38,690 bases of DNA. Source: Bacteroidales bacterium. Its GTDB lineage: Bacteria; Bacteroidota; Bacteroidia; Bacteroidales; P3. The notes under the pieces are model-generated. The model was not told where the DNA came from. It did not search any database and was given only the letters and a program-made list of their open reading frames with translations. The stretch covers positions 1 through 38,690 of the forward strand of contig JAFRRK010000029.1 of assembly GCA_017428115.1 (NCBI GenBank), given 5' to 3'. How positions within the stretch are numbered: position 1 is the first letter of the stretch; every line of letters begins with the position of its first letter. Positions 1 to 8,700 of the stretch are shown piece by piece. Position numbers and translations under genes: made by a program.

Positions 1-475
1 CACTCCACCAACCCATTCACGCCCTAACACCATCGTCCCAGCCTCGCCCTGCCTTCGTCACTTATACTATATTTATACCATATATATACCTTAGTTATAC
101 CATATATAATAGTATAACTTAGGTACTAATGAAGTAACTATATAGGACAAACAATAAAAGCCGAACGTTTTTTTTCAAACCTTATGCCACACGGCACACA
201 ACAAAAATGGGGAAATCACGTTTCTGCCACCATAGTATGACAAGAAAAAGTATGCAATGAAATACCTATATCGCTTTATTTGATTTTTGTTTGTGCTGCA
301 ACTTAGAAATGTTTAACCAGATGAAAACAAACAACATAACCATGCAGTCCAATATTATCTAATGGAAGTGATGAGGATAATGTGATGTGATATTTTTGAA
401 GACAGGGGCTTGCCATACTTCAGTAATGATGCGATTATCAAAATGATGTAATTATCAAGTAGAATATTGAGTAAT
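1..475. other. Left-edge intergenic region, AT-rich, no gene seen
   Basis: No convincing coding sequence is seen in the first 475 bases. It holds an AT-rich block (61-130) with two copies of TATACCATATATA (74-86 and 96-108) and an imperfect inverted repeat (88-124). Positions 354-420 form a segment that recurs in degenerate form at 17381-17445. The rest is presumably the leader of the downstream transporter gene, but I see no clear TAnnTTTG promoter box. A 93-codon frame on the minus strand (355-636) runs into the transporter gene and is judged spurious. Confidence 0.6.
88..124. repeat. Imperfect 13-bp inverted repeat, possible operator
   Basis: The arms ACCTTAGTTATAC (88-100) and GTATAACTTAGGT (112-124) are reverse complements with one mismatch and are separated by 11 AT-rich bases. 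It could be a binding site for a dimeric regulator, or cruciform-prone DNA. It lies about 350 bp upstream of the nearest start codon, so a role in controlling that gene is speculative. Confidence 0.5.
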
Positions 476-1375
476 ATGAAGAAATCACTCGTATATGTGC
501 TGCTGGCTTTTTCGGCAGTGGTGTGGGGTATCAGTTTTATATTGACTAAGGAGCTTTTCCGCACGGAGGAGCATATAACGGTGTTTATTATCCTCACCTT
601 CAGGCTGCTGCTGGCAACAGCGGTAACCATTCCCACGTTGTTGCTGCTGCATAAGTTGGAGCCGATAAAGAGAGGTGATTTGAAATGGTTTCTTTTGCTG
701 GCTTTTTTTGAGCCTTTTATCTATAGCATCTGCGAGACCAGCGGGGTGCAGCTGGTGAGCGGCAGCATGGCCTCTATCGTCGTTGCCACGATACCTCTGT
801 TTGTGCCTTTCGGCATGGCAGTGGCCTTCAAGGAGAAGATACGCTTCATCACTATTGTCGGCATAGTGATGTCGCTTGTAGGGCTGTCGGTGATGCTGCT
901 ACCCGGAGGCAAAGAGAATCTGGATGCCAACCCTATAGGGCTGGCGTGGCTGGCTGGGGCGGTGCTGATAGCTGTGTTTTTCACCATAGTGTTGGTGAGG
1001 CTGGTGGAGCGGTACAAGCCCTTTACTATCACTGCCTATCAGAACATGTTTGGCTGCATGTTTTTCATTCCGTTTATGTTGGTGTTCGACGGAGGCAACC
1101 TGCCGCTGCTTTCTTATTCGGGCAAGATGATAGGGATGCTGCTGGTGCTGGGCATTTTTTGCAGCACCTTGGCGTATGTGTTTTACAATGTGGGCGTGGC
1201 ACGATTGGGGGCAACGGCAGCTTGCATATTTACTAATGCCATACCGGTGTTTTCGCTCATTGCCGCCTTGCTGATAGGACAGGAGGAGTGGTCGTGGAGC
1301 AAGCCTGCCGGCATAGCGATAGTGATTGCCGGCGTGGTGCTGGCACAGCTGCCGACGAGAAAGGCGGAGGGTTAG
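476..1375 (+). CDS. EamA-family (DMT superfamily) transporter
   Basis: A 299-residue integral membrane protein with about ten hydrophobic segments arranged as two five-helix halves, the usual EamA / drug-metabolite transporter architecture and length. The first half holds the typical beginning SAVVWGISFILTKEL; the second half ends in a conserved-looking helix, IAIVIAGVVLAQLP. Family members export small metabolites or amino acids across the inner membrane; the substrate cannot be told. I chose ATG 476 (MKKSLVYVLL) over the in-frame TTG at 467. The gene ends in a 4-bp tail-to-tail overlap with the phosphodiesterase gene on the other strand. Confidence 0.9.
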   Translation: MKKSLVYVLLAFSAVVWGISFILTKELFRTEEHITVFIILTFRLLLATAVTIPTLLLLHKLEPIKRGDLKWFLLLAFFEPFIYSICETSGVQLVSGSMASIVVATIPLFVPFGMAVAFKEKIRFITIVGIVMSLVGLSVMLLPGGKENLDANPIGLAWLAGAVLIAVFFTIVLVRLVERYKPFTITAYQNMFGCMFFIPFMLVFDGGNLPLLSYSGKMIGMLLVLGIFCSTLAYVFYNVGVARLGATAACIFTNAIPVFSLIAALLIGQEEWSWSKPAGIAIVIAGVVLAQLPTRKAEG

Positions 1376-1884
1376 AGCGGCTTGCAGTCCTCAATATTCA
1401 ATTTGTCAAACTCCATAATCTCCAAATCCTTGGGGGTGCCGTCGATGGTGAAACGCACAAGGGTGCCCACTTTATGGAACCCTTGACGGCCGGCAGCACC
1501 GGGGTTGATGTGGAGGAGGTTGAGCTCGTGGTCGTACATGACCTTGAGGATATGGCTATGGCCACAGACGAAGATGTCGGGGTGGTCGTGGCGGAGAATG
1601 TTGAGAATAGCGGGAGAGTAATGCCCCGGCCAACCACCTATGTGGGTAAGAAGTATCTTAAGCCCCTCGCAGGTGAAGAGGTCGGAGGCCGGCACAGAGT
1701 AGCGAAGGGAGTGGTCGTCGATGTTGCCATAGACGGCATGAAGGGGCTTGAAAGTGCTCAACCGCTCATACACCCCACGCCCCAAGTCGCCGGCATGCCA
1801 TAGTTCGTCGCAGTCGTTAAAGAAAGAGTATACCTGCTTGGGGATGATGCCATGAGTGTCAGAAAGTACTCCTATGCGTCTCAT
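1372..1884 (-). CDS. YfcE/MJ0936-type metallophosphoesterase
   Basis: A 170-residue protein with the full calcineurin-like metal-binding set of the small YfcE/MJ0936 phosphodiesterase family: SDTHG near residue 8, HAGDLG near 31, YGNID near 52, a THIGG motif, CGHSH, and INPGAAG near the C terminus. These residues bind two metal ions. Relatives hydrolyse phosphodiester model substrates, but the physiological substrate is generally unknown. The length is normal for the family. It is convergent with the EamA gene (overlapping stops) and lies 97 nt downstream of the ATP-binding-protein gene on the same strand, so the two may be co-transcribed. Confidence 0.9.
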   Translation of the reverse strand: MRRIGVLSDTHGIIPKQVYSFFNDCDELWHAGDLGRGVYERLSTFKPLHAVYGNIDDHSLRYSVPASDLFTCEGLKILLTHIGGWPGHYSPAILNILRHDHPDIFVCGHSHILKVMYDHELNLLHINPGAAGRQGFHKVGTLVRFTIDGTPKDLEIMEFDKLNIEDCKPL

Positions 1885-1981
1885 TTATTCAACATTATCT
1901 TCTTCGGAGTTGGAAAAAAGCCATTGTGATGGGGAGAAAAGAGGTTACGGCATTGCCGTGGCTGATTGCTTCCAAAAGGAC

Positions 1982-2530
1982 TTAGTCGTTGGCATGTATC
2001 TCGGCAAGATTTTCTGCCACCATCTCTTTGAGGTAGCGGATGATGGTGAGGTCGTTCATGCTCATGCCGCCAAGGGCCTCTTTGATTTCGTCGGTGTCGA
2101 AGACAAATTCGCCGTCGTCGGTGGTGTAGGTGATGATGAAGTGGATATCCTCGTGCTGGGATACCAGCATGATGATGGTGCCTGTGAGGTCGCCCATAGG
2201 GGGGCGGTCCCAATGGTTGTGCTGGAACCAGAACTCGAGCCTGGTGCCTTTGCCCACTTGGCTGGTGATGCGCATGCCGCCGCCACAGTTTTCGGTGTTC
2301 ATCTTGATGAGGGGGAGGCCAAGGCCCACTTTACGGGTGGTGCGGGAGGTGGTGTAGGGGTCGGTTACCCGGGCAAGGAATTCGGGCGACATGCCCTTGC
2401 CGTTGTCCTCAATGGTGAAGTGGAAGTCGTTGTCGCGAAGACTGTCGCGGATAGTTAGACGGATTTCGGTAGAGTTTGCCGCAGTGGAATTCTCCATCAA
2501 ATCATACACATGCATAGATAGTTCTTTCAT
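1982..2530 (-). CDS. Stand-alone GHKL (HATPase_c) ATP-binding protein
   Basis: 182 residues from ATG 2530 (MKELSMHVYDLMENS). The first ~110 residues form a histidine-kinase-type ATPase fold: the N-box region MENSTAANS, the G1 box EDNGKGMS and the G2 box GLGLPLIKM. There is no phospho-accepting His domain, no sensor and no membrane segment. Similar orphan GHKL proteins occur in Bacteroidota and Firmicutes, sometimes beside iron-hydrogenase/NADH-dehydrogenase-like genes; no such genes are near here. The C-terminal ~70 residues are acidic and of no family I recognise. The longer frame reaching upstream crosses the promoter and was rejected. Role (anti-sigma-like kinase or signalling ATPase) is inferred only. 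Confidence 0.8.
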   Translation of the reverse strand: MKELSMHVYDLMENSTAANSTEIRLTIRDSLRDNDFHFTIEDNGKGMSPEFLARVTDPYTTSRTTRKVGLGLPLIKMNTENCGGGMRITSQVGKGTRLEFWFQHNHWDRPPMGDLTGTIIMLVSQHEDIHFIITYTTDDGEFVFDTDEIKEALGGMSMNDLTIIRYLKEMVAENLAEIHAND

Positions 2531-2551
2531 TTTGTCTAATATTTTTCGTTG

Positions 2552-2559
2552 CAAAGATA
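2552..2559 (-). promoter_or_regulatory. Bacteroidota -7 box for the GHKL gene
   Basis: Read on the minus strand this is TATCTTTG, matching the Bacteroidota -7 consensus TAnnTTTG, 22 bp upstream of the start at 2530, implying a short leader. No clear TTTG -33 box at 19-bp spacing is seen; the upstream DNA is T-rich. The 61-bp gap also has to serve the divergent lipoprotein gene. Confidence 0.55.
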
Positions 2560-2591
2560 CTAAAAAAAACAATAAGGCGTTACTAGAAAGT

Positions 2592-3548
2592 ATGAAATTA
2601 AGGAAAAATAGTTTGCGTACAGGTGCCGTGGCTGTTCTTATGCTGCTGGCATTCAATTCGTGCAAGAAGTTTCAAGGTGATGTGACTGTGCCCGCCTTTA
2701 TCCATATAGGGAGCATTGATGTGGTGCGCCAAAGTGTCAATGCACCCTCGAACGAAGATGGTTTTTACACTTCGAACATTGATGTGGTGGAGTTGGTGTG
2801 CTTCTTTGAAGGCGACGAGTCGGAGACCCGCCTAGGGGCTTTCGAGCTGCCTTGTACAGTGCCTATATTGCGACACGGAAAAATGAAATATCTCACCATC
2901 AACCCAGCCGTGAAGCTTGGCGGGGTGAGTGGGGCGCATATCGACTATCCTTTCTATCAGCCTATACGGCTGGAGGATGTGCCGCTGAGTGCTGAAGACA
3001 CCACCTACTTGGGAACCTTTGACGAAGCTAGCGGCGACTATAAGCTGTATACCTCATATTACTCCAAAGGCAGCATGCTGAGGGTGTTGGCAGAATGCTA
3101 TTTTGAGCCCACCAGCTTTTCCACCTGTTTCGACAGCAATATGACCTGGGTGACCAACGACCCTGCCGGAGCCTGCACAGGGCAGGGGTATGGCAAGGTG
3201 CATGTGCCCGACAGCATGAGGCTGTTCTCCTTTGGCTTTACTGACAGCACGGAGTTCGACCCAGGCAACTCACGGGTGCTGTATATGGAGCTAGAATACA
3301 AGACCGACCTTCCATTATATGTACATATGCTCGGTTACTCCACCACTGAGGGGAGCACCATCACCTCAAAGTCGGTGATGTGTATCAACCCAAAGAACCA
3401 GTGGAACAAGATGTATGTGAACTTAGGCAGGACTTGGAGCCAATTCTACTATCGCACACCTATCAGAGTATACTTCCAAGCAGTCAACGAAGAGGGCGTT
3501 GAAGGCGATATACTAATCGACAACATCAAAGTGATTTGTACCCAATGA
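2592..3548 (+). CDS. Uncharacterised lipoprotein upstream of a sugar transferase
   Basis: 318 residues from ATG 2592 (MKLRKNSLRTGAVAVLML). The N terminus is a lipoprotein signal with lipobox-like AFNSC followed by KK. The mature part is rich in beta-strand-like stretches and aromatic residues and ends in a DNIKVICTQ segment reminiscent of jelly-roll sandwich ends. I do not recognise a named family. The stop codon overlaps the start of the sugar-transferase gene (ATGA), so translation is probably coupled and a role in the same surface-glycan process is plausible but unproven. The upstream frame extension through the promoter region was rejected. Confidence 0.75.
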   Translation: MKLRKNSLRTGAVAVLMLLAFNSCKKFQGDVTVPAFIHIGSIDVVRQSVNAPSNEDGFYTSNIDVVELVCFFEGDESETRLGAFELPCTVPILRHGKMKYLTINPAVKLGGVSGAHIDYPFYQPIRLEDVPLSAEDTTYLGTFDEASGDYKLYTSYYSKGSMLRVLAECYFEPTSFSTCFDSNMTWVTNDPAGACTGQGYGKVHVPDSMRLFSFGFTDSTEFDPGNSRVLYMELEYKTDLPLYVHMLGYSTTEGSTITSKSVMCINPKNQWNKMYVNLGRTWSQFYYRTPIRVYFQAVNEEGVEGDILIDNIKVICTQ

Positions 3549-5041
3549 ACCATACGCCAAGACAGGCAGCATCAACCAAAGGACTAGGACGCCGCACAGC
3601 TATCCGATACATTATTCTAGACGCAGTCAGTGCCATGACAGCATGGGCACTATTGTTTGTGTTTCGCAAGGTGGGGCTTGAAGAGCTTCGCCCGCCCGAA
3701 CTGCAAGTAGTGTTTGCCGATGCCAATTTTTGGCGCGGCATAGTCATTGTGCCATTGGGGTGGCTAGCCCTATACACCATCCAAGGCACCTACAAAAATG
3801 TGCTGCGCAAGTCGCGACTGAAAGAATTCCAACAGACACTGGTGGCCAGCCTTATAGGCGTGGTAGTGCTGTTTTTCGCACTGATGCTTGACGACCAAGT
3901 GGAGACTTATCGCGGCTACTATCTATCGTTTTTATTCTTATTTGTGGTGCACTTTGGACTCACCTACCTGTGCCGTGTCATCCAAACATCGAACACCGTT
4001 CGCAAAGTCCACCTGCGTCAGATAGGCTTTCCAACCCTGCTTATAGGCAGCCACAATAAGGCCTACCAGACCTACCTGGACTTAGAGAACCAAGAGACCT
4101 ATTCGGGCAACATATTTGTAGGATATGTGACAGTCAACCCCGGCGACAGCAACAGTGACCGACCCACAGAGAGCGACCCAGCCTCATCCGAGAGCCGTCT
4201 CACGGCCGTCATTCCCTGCCTAGGCAGTGTGTCGAGCATCAAACAACTTATCGAACAGCACCATATCGAGGAAGTAATCATAGCCGTGGAGGACAACGAG
4301 CAGCAGCAGATACAGCAGATATTGCGTACGCTAGACGGCTGTGGCGACGTAATCATCAAAATAACCCCCGACGCACGCGACATCATACTGGGCATGGTAC
4401 GCGTTGACAGCATCTTCCATTCACCACTGATTACCATCAACACCAGGCTCATGGAAGAGTGGCAATACAGCGTGAAAAGGCTGTGCGACATAGTGCTGTC
4501 GCTCCTTGCCCTTGTAATACTGTCGCCCGTGTTCCTTATCACCGCCATCATAGTGAAATGCACCAGCCCGGGCCCCATATTCTACACCCAAGAGCGCATC
4601 GGCTACCAAGGACGCCCATTCAAGATGCATAAGTTCCGCACCATGTATACCGATGCCGAAGCCTGCGGTCCCGCCCTTTCGCGCGACGACGACCCCCGCA
4701 TCACACCTTTTGGACGTTTCATGCGCAAGGTGCGTCTCGACGAGATACCCCAGTTCTACAACGTGCTCAAAGGCACCATGTCTATTGTTGGCTACCGCCC
4801 CGAACGGCAGTTCTATATAGACCAGATAATACGTCGCTGCCCCGAATACCTTCTCCTACAGCGCATCAAACCTGGCATCACCTCTTGGGGACAGGTGAAA
4901 TACGGCTATGCCAGCAGCGTAGATGAGATGTGCGAACGTCTCAAATACGACTTGCTATACCTTGAAAACATGTCAATCACCACAGACATTAAAATACTCA
5001 TTTACACCGTGGGCATCATCTTTCAAGGCCGCGGAAAATAA
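3545..5041 (+). CDS. Undecaprenyl-phosphate sugar-1-phosphate transferase (WcaJ/WbaP type)
   Basis: 498 residues from ATG 3545. The N-terminal half carries about four or five membrane segments and a Rossmann-like middle domain. The C-terminal ~190 residues are a bacterial sugar transferase domain: KRLCDIVLS near residue 310, PGPIFYTQERIG, KFRTM near 363, LRRDDDPRITPFGRF-like motif (here LSRDDDPRITPFGRF), RKVRLDEIPQFYNVLKGTMS and VGYRPER. Enzymes of this family start glycan synthesis by moving a hexose-1-phosphate onto a lipid carrier in the inner membrane. In T9SS bacteria such glycans include the LPS that anchors secreted cargo; that link is only a possibility here. The gene overlaps the lipoprotein gene by 4 nt. 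Confidence 0.9.
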   Translation: MNHTPRQAASTKGLGRRTAIRYIILDAVSAMTAWALLFVFRKVGLEELRPPELQVVFADANFWRGIVIVPLGWLALYTIQGTYKNVLRKSRLKEFQQTLVASLIGVVVLFFALMLDDQVETYRGYYLSFLFLFVVHFGLTYLCRVIQTSNTVRKVHLRQIGFPTLLIGSHNKAYQTYLDLENQETYSGNIFVGYVTVNPGDSNSDRPTESDPASSESRLTAVIPCLGSVSSIKQLIEQHHIEEVIIAVEDNEQQQIQQILRTLDGCGDVIIKITPDARDIILGMVRVDSIFHSPLITINTRLMEEWQYSVKRLCDIVLSLLALVILSPVFLITAIIVKCTSPGPIFYTQERIGYQGRPFKMHKFRTMYTDAEACGPALSRDDDPRITPFGRFMRKVRLDEIPQFYNVLKGTMSIVGYRPERQFYIDQIIRRCPEYLLLQRIKPGITSWGQVKYGYASSVDEMCERLKYDLLYLENMSITTDIKILIYTVGIIFQGRGK

Positions 5042-5056
5042 TAAAAGACACACCCA

Positions 5057-5761
5057 ATGAAAAAAAACAGTTATCCCCTTCTGGCTGCCACACTGCTGGC
5101 CCTGCTATTCGCCTCCTGCGGCAGCAACAATGAAAAAGTAACCCTCAATGACCAGTCCGACACCCTTAGCTGGGCCATGGGAATGAGCCTTGCCAACACC
5201 ATTCGGAGCGGGTTCTATCAATTTGACGAAGACATAGTGCGCCAAGCATTCGAGAACACCATCAACAATGGCAAACAGCCCATAGACGCTGCAACCTATC
5301 AGTCGGCCATAGAATACATCACCTTTCTTACACAGAAATACAGCCGCGAACAAGCACAGCAGGGCAGCCAACGCGCCGACAGTCTCGAACAGCAATACTT
5401 TGCCCGCCTAGAGGCGGAAAACCCCAACATACACAAGGCTCAAAAAGGCTACTACTATGAAGTGCTGCGCGAAGGCAAAGGACCCAAAGCAGTTGTTGGC
5501 AAACGCATCAGTTTTGACTTCAAAGGTACCGAAATGCTGACAGGAAACCTCATCGAGCAGACCTACGGTGTGCGCGACCCCATCATCCATGTGCTTGACA
5601 GACCCATGTTCGAAGGCCTGCTTGACGGAATGCAACTGATGAATGCCGGCAGCAAATACCGTTTCTATTTTCCCCATCACCTAGTGACAGGTGCTAACGG
5701 AATTCCTCCCTATACCCCTGTCATTTACGATGTGGAGCTCCACGAGATATATAACGACTGA
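5057..5761 (+). CDS. FKBP-type peptidyl-prolyl isomerase lipoprotein
   Basis: 234 residues with a lipoprotein signal (LLFASC, lipid-anchored Cys near residue 21). Residues ~30-110 resemble the helical FKBP_N dimerisation domain (DTLSWAMGMSLANTI, then an AFENTINNGKQPID stretch). The C-terminal ~110 residues form an FKBP-like domain, ending in YTPVIYDVELHEI, although the usual FLDG-type active-site strands are only partly recognisable (GLLDGMQLMNAGSKYRFYFP is present). It probably folds exported proteins at the outer membrane. It follows the sugar transferase by 15 nt, as last gene of a three-gene operon, and converges on the giant T9SS gene. Confidence 0.85.
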   Translation: MKKNSYPLLAATLLALLFASCGSNNEKVTLNDQSDTLSWAMGMSLANTIRSGFYQFDEDIVRQAFENTINNGKQPIDAATYQSAIEYITFLTQKYSREQAQQGSQRADSLEQQYFARLEAENPNIHKAQKGYYYEVLREGKGPKAVVGKRISFDFKGTEMLTGNLIEQTYGVRDPIIHVLDRPMFEGLLDGMQLMNAGSKYRFYFPHHLVTGANGIPPYTPVIYDVELHEIYND

Positions 5762-5784
5762 GCCATTCTCAGCTTCCCGACGGC

Positions 5785-8700
5785 CTACTTGCCGCCCACC
5801 ACTATTTTCTTTACCAAGCTGAGACGGTCGCTCGTCAGTCGCACATAGTATGCCCCCATGGGCAGCTCTGTGGTGGCAAGCGTGTAGGTTAGCCCATTGG
5901 CGGAATCGAAGCGATAGTATTGGCGCACACGCCCCTGCATATCAACCACCTCCACATTCACTAAGCCTAAGCCGCTGGGTAAGGTTATGGAGACGTCGCC
6001 AACAGTGGGATTAGGACCCAATCGCACGTTCCACTCATTCACATCATTGTCCGCCACACCTAGGGTGGTGGTGATGGTGAGACGCTCAGACCAGTCCTCG
6101 CTCACCCAGTCGTCACTGCACATCGAACGGACTACGATATCGTATGCGGTCTCGCCCGACAGACCCGTCACAAGGAAGGGGTGATGGTCAGTTTCGACAT
6201 AACTGCCACTGCCTTGGTCAAAGCCCCTCAAACCCCACTCTATAAGCCAACGGTGTACACTGCTGTCGCACTGCCAGTCGATAAGTGCGCTGCTCGAATG
6301 TATCTCGAGGGCTTCCAAATCGTGAGGTGCAGGACAGGTGGGGGTGATGAACGAAATTGTGTCGCTCCAGATACTAGGCTGGTCGATATATTCACAATGC
6401 ACCTCCACTGCGGCATAATAGCGTGTAGCTCTACCAAGACCTCCCACAGAGGCACTTGCCAGATAGGATGTAATGATGGTATCATATCCTCTACCCCACA
6501 CATGCACACGGTAGCTGATATTGTTATCCTCAGGAGTCCAGCGCAAGCGAACCTCACTGCCGTTCAGTTCCTCCACCTCTAGCCCCAGCGGAGGCAGACA
6601 GGGAATGTCAGCCGTGTTGAATGTTCCCATAGCCCAGTTGGAGACAGCACTACTGTCACAATATTGTCTAACATGGTATACATAATCCCTGTCGAACTGA
6701 TAGTTAGTGATAGTGTAGAATGTGTCGGTAAGGGGCAGGTCGTTCACTATCCAACGTTCGCTATTGGCATAGCGGTAGCCCAGAAGATAGCGGTAGCTAG
6801 TGTTTCGCCAGCGCAGGGTGACATCGTTGGCTCTCACCCGAGGGCTGCGCAACATGGGGGCAGAACATGGGTTAGGAGGGCAAAAATCGAAAGCAAAACA
6901 ATTACGTTCAAAAGAATAAGAATACATCTGCGAATAACCTATTCTGGAGGAGGATAAGTCGATGTTAGTATCGCCATCGACAGCCATCGACAAATAGCTG
7001 TAGCCGCCTCTTGAGGCTGTAACAAAGCGATAGTTGTAGTTGTGTGCCACACCGCTATTGTCGACGACAGCCACCACCAAATTGCTACTACCGTCGTAGG
7101 CAAAAGGAGAATCGAGCAAAAAACGGTTCCAGCCATTCGAACAATTGAGGCTGCCAATATATACTGCACTCAGCTCTTCCAACGGAACAATATCGCCTAC
7201 TGAGAATCCACTACGAGTGGTATGGCCCAGATAGACAGTACAGTTGGTTTTAACCGTCATTGCCAGGGGCGAATCATAGAGGAAGTTGATACTGGTTATC
7301 TCGCCTGAGCCATGGAGTTCGGAAGCCAGGACTATCTGCTGGGAAACGGAATAGGGATATGTGGTACTGAGTGGCAGTGAGTAGCTCCTACTCGCCGAGC
7401 CTACGCCCCCTATCACATCAGTACTGCCGCCCGGACAGGCTAGTGTGGAGAATGCCAGCATAGGAGTCCATGAACTCATGCCGTCATCGCAGAGGTGGCA
7501 CACCCTGGCACGATAAGGCGTACCTGGGAGAAGGTCGAAATAAGTGATTGTATTGCCACGCACAGTATCGCAACGCAGCTGCCTACCTTCCACATCGAAT
7601 AGCTGCAGACGATAGTCAGACGTTGCCCTGCCATGCCATCTTAAGACAGCCGAAGCCGATGTCACCTCACTGACCCTCAACGAATAGGGATGCTGGCATT
7701 CTGGAGGCAATATGGCGACATTGTCAACCGCCGCAGGCTGCAAAGCACTCGTCTGAGACACCGATTCCACCCTATTGTAGCTATAAAACACCAACCGTTG
7801 CAGCCCCACCAAACTGTCCAGGACAATAGAATAGTCGTTCCAAGTGCTCCCCACCTGTATGTTGGCCAGTAGCGTCAGCTCGTCAAGTGGTCCCCACGGC
7901 GACTGAAAGACCATATCGGAGGGAGCCGTCGGTGATACCGAAGGGTCGGCTAGAAATACTGCCAAACCGCCCACTGCGCCACCATAACTAGTCGGGGTGC
8001 CCGCAATAGCCGAGAATGAAAGTACATAGCTGGTATCATTGTTACCGAAATCAATATCGCGAAATGCCACAGTATTCACCACTCTGTCAGTGAAGGTACT
8101 ACGAGTGTTACCACTATCGGCAGAGAGATACATACAATGGCCGTATCCTCCATCTGTCACGCCTCTGTACCAACCGACAGCGCAATTGGAAAGCACCTGC
8201 CAATTGTTCCACTCCTGCAGCGAGTCGAAATTGTAGGTGTAGGGCACTGTGGCAGGCACCTGACGGGTAAGGATAAAGGCCGGCTGATGACTCCAACGAG
8301 AGGTGTCGCCCTCGCCGCAGATGCCACGTACATAAAAGTCATATTGTGTAGCGGGTGCGAGACCTGTGAGCGTAACACTATTGCTAGTAGCCATTAGGCG
8401 AGTGCCACTGCCGATGGCTACACCGTGAGGCATATACTCCACCTGCCACCGAGCGGCTCCACCGCGAGCAGACCATCCGATTGTGGCGACAGTGGTACCG
8501 ACAGCCGTAGCGGTCAGCTCTTGCGGGCTAACACATGAGGGAATATATTCCACCGCCACACTATCAAGAAACACATAATTGGCGGCTGCATCGCCTATAG
8601 CAGTAGAATACAGCGCAATCGACCTACCCAGGCTCGACACCGAACCTCCTGCCGCAACATGGAGAGGCACCTCATAAATAGTTGGTATCGTCGTAAGGGC

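Noticed and set aside
355-636. 93-codon minus-strand frame at the left edge
   Set aside because: Overlaps the start of the EamA gene, no family features, hydrophobicity explained by the antisense of membrane helices.
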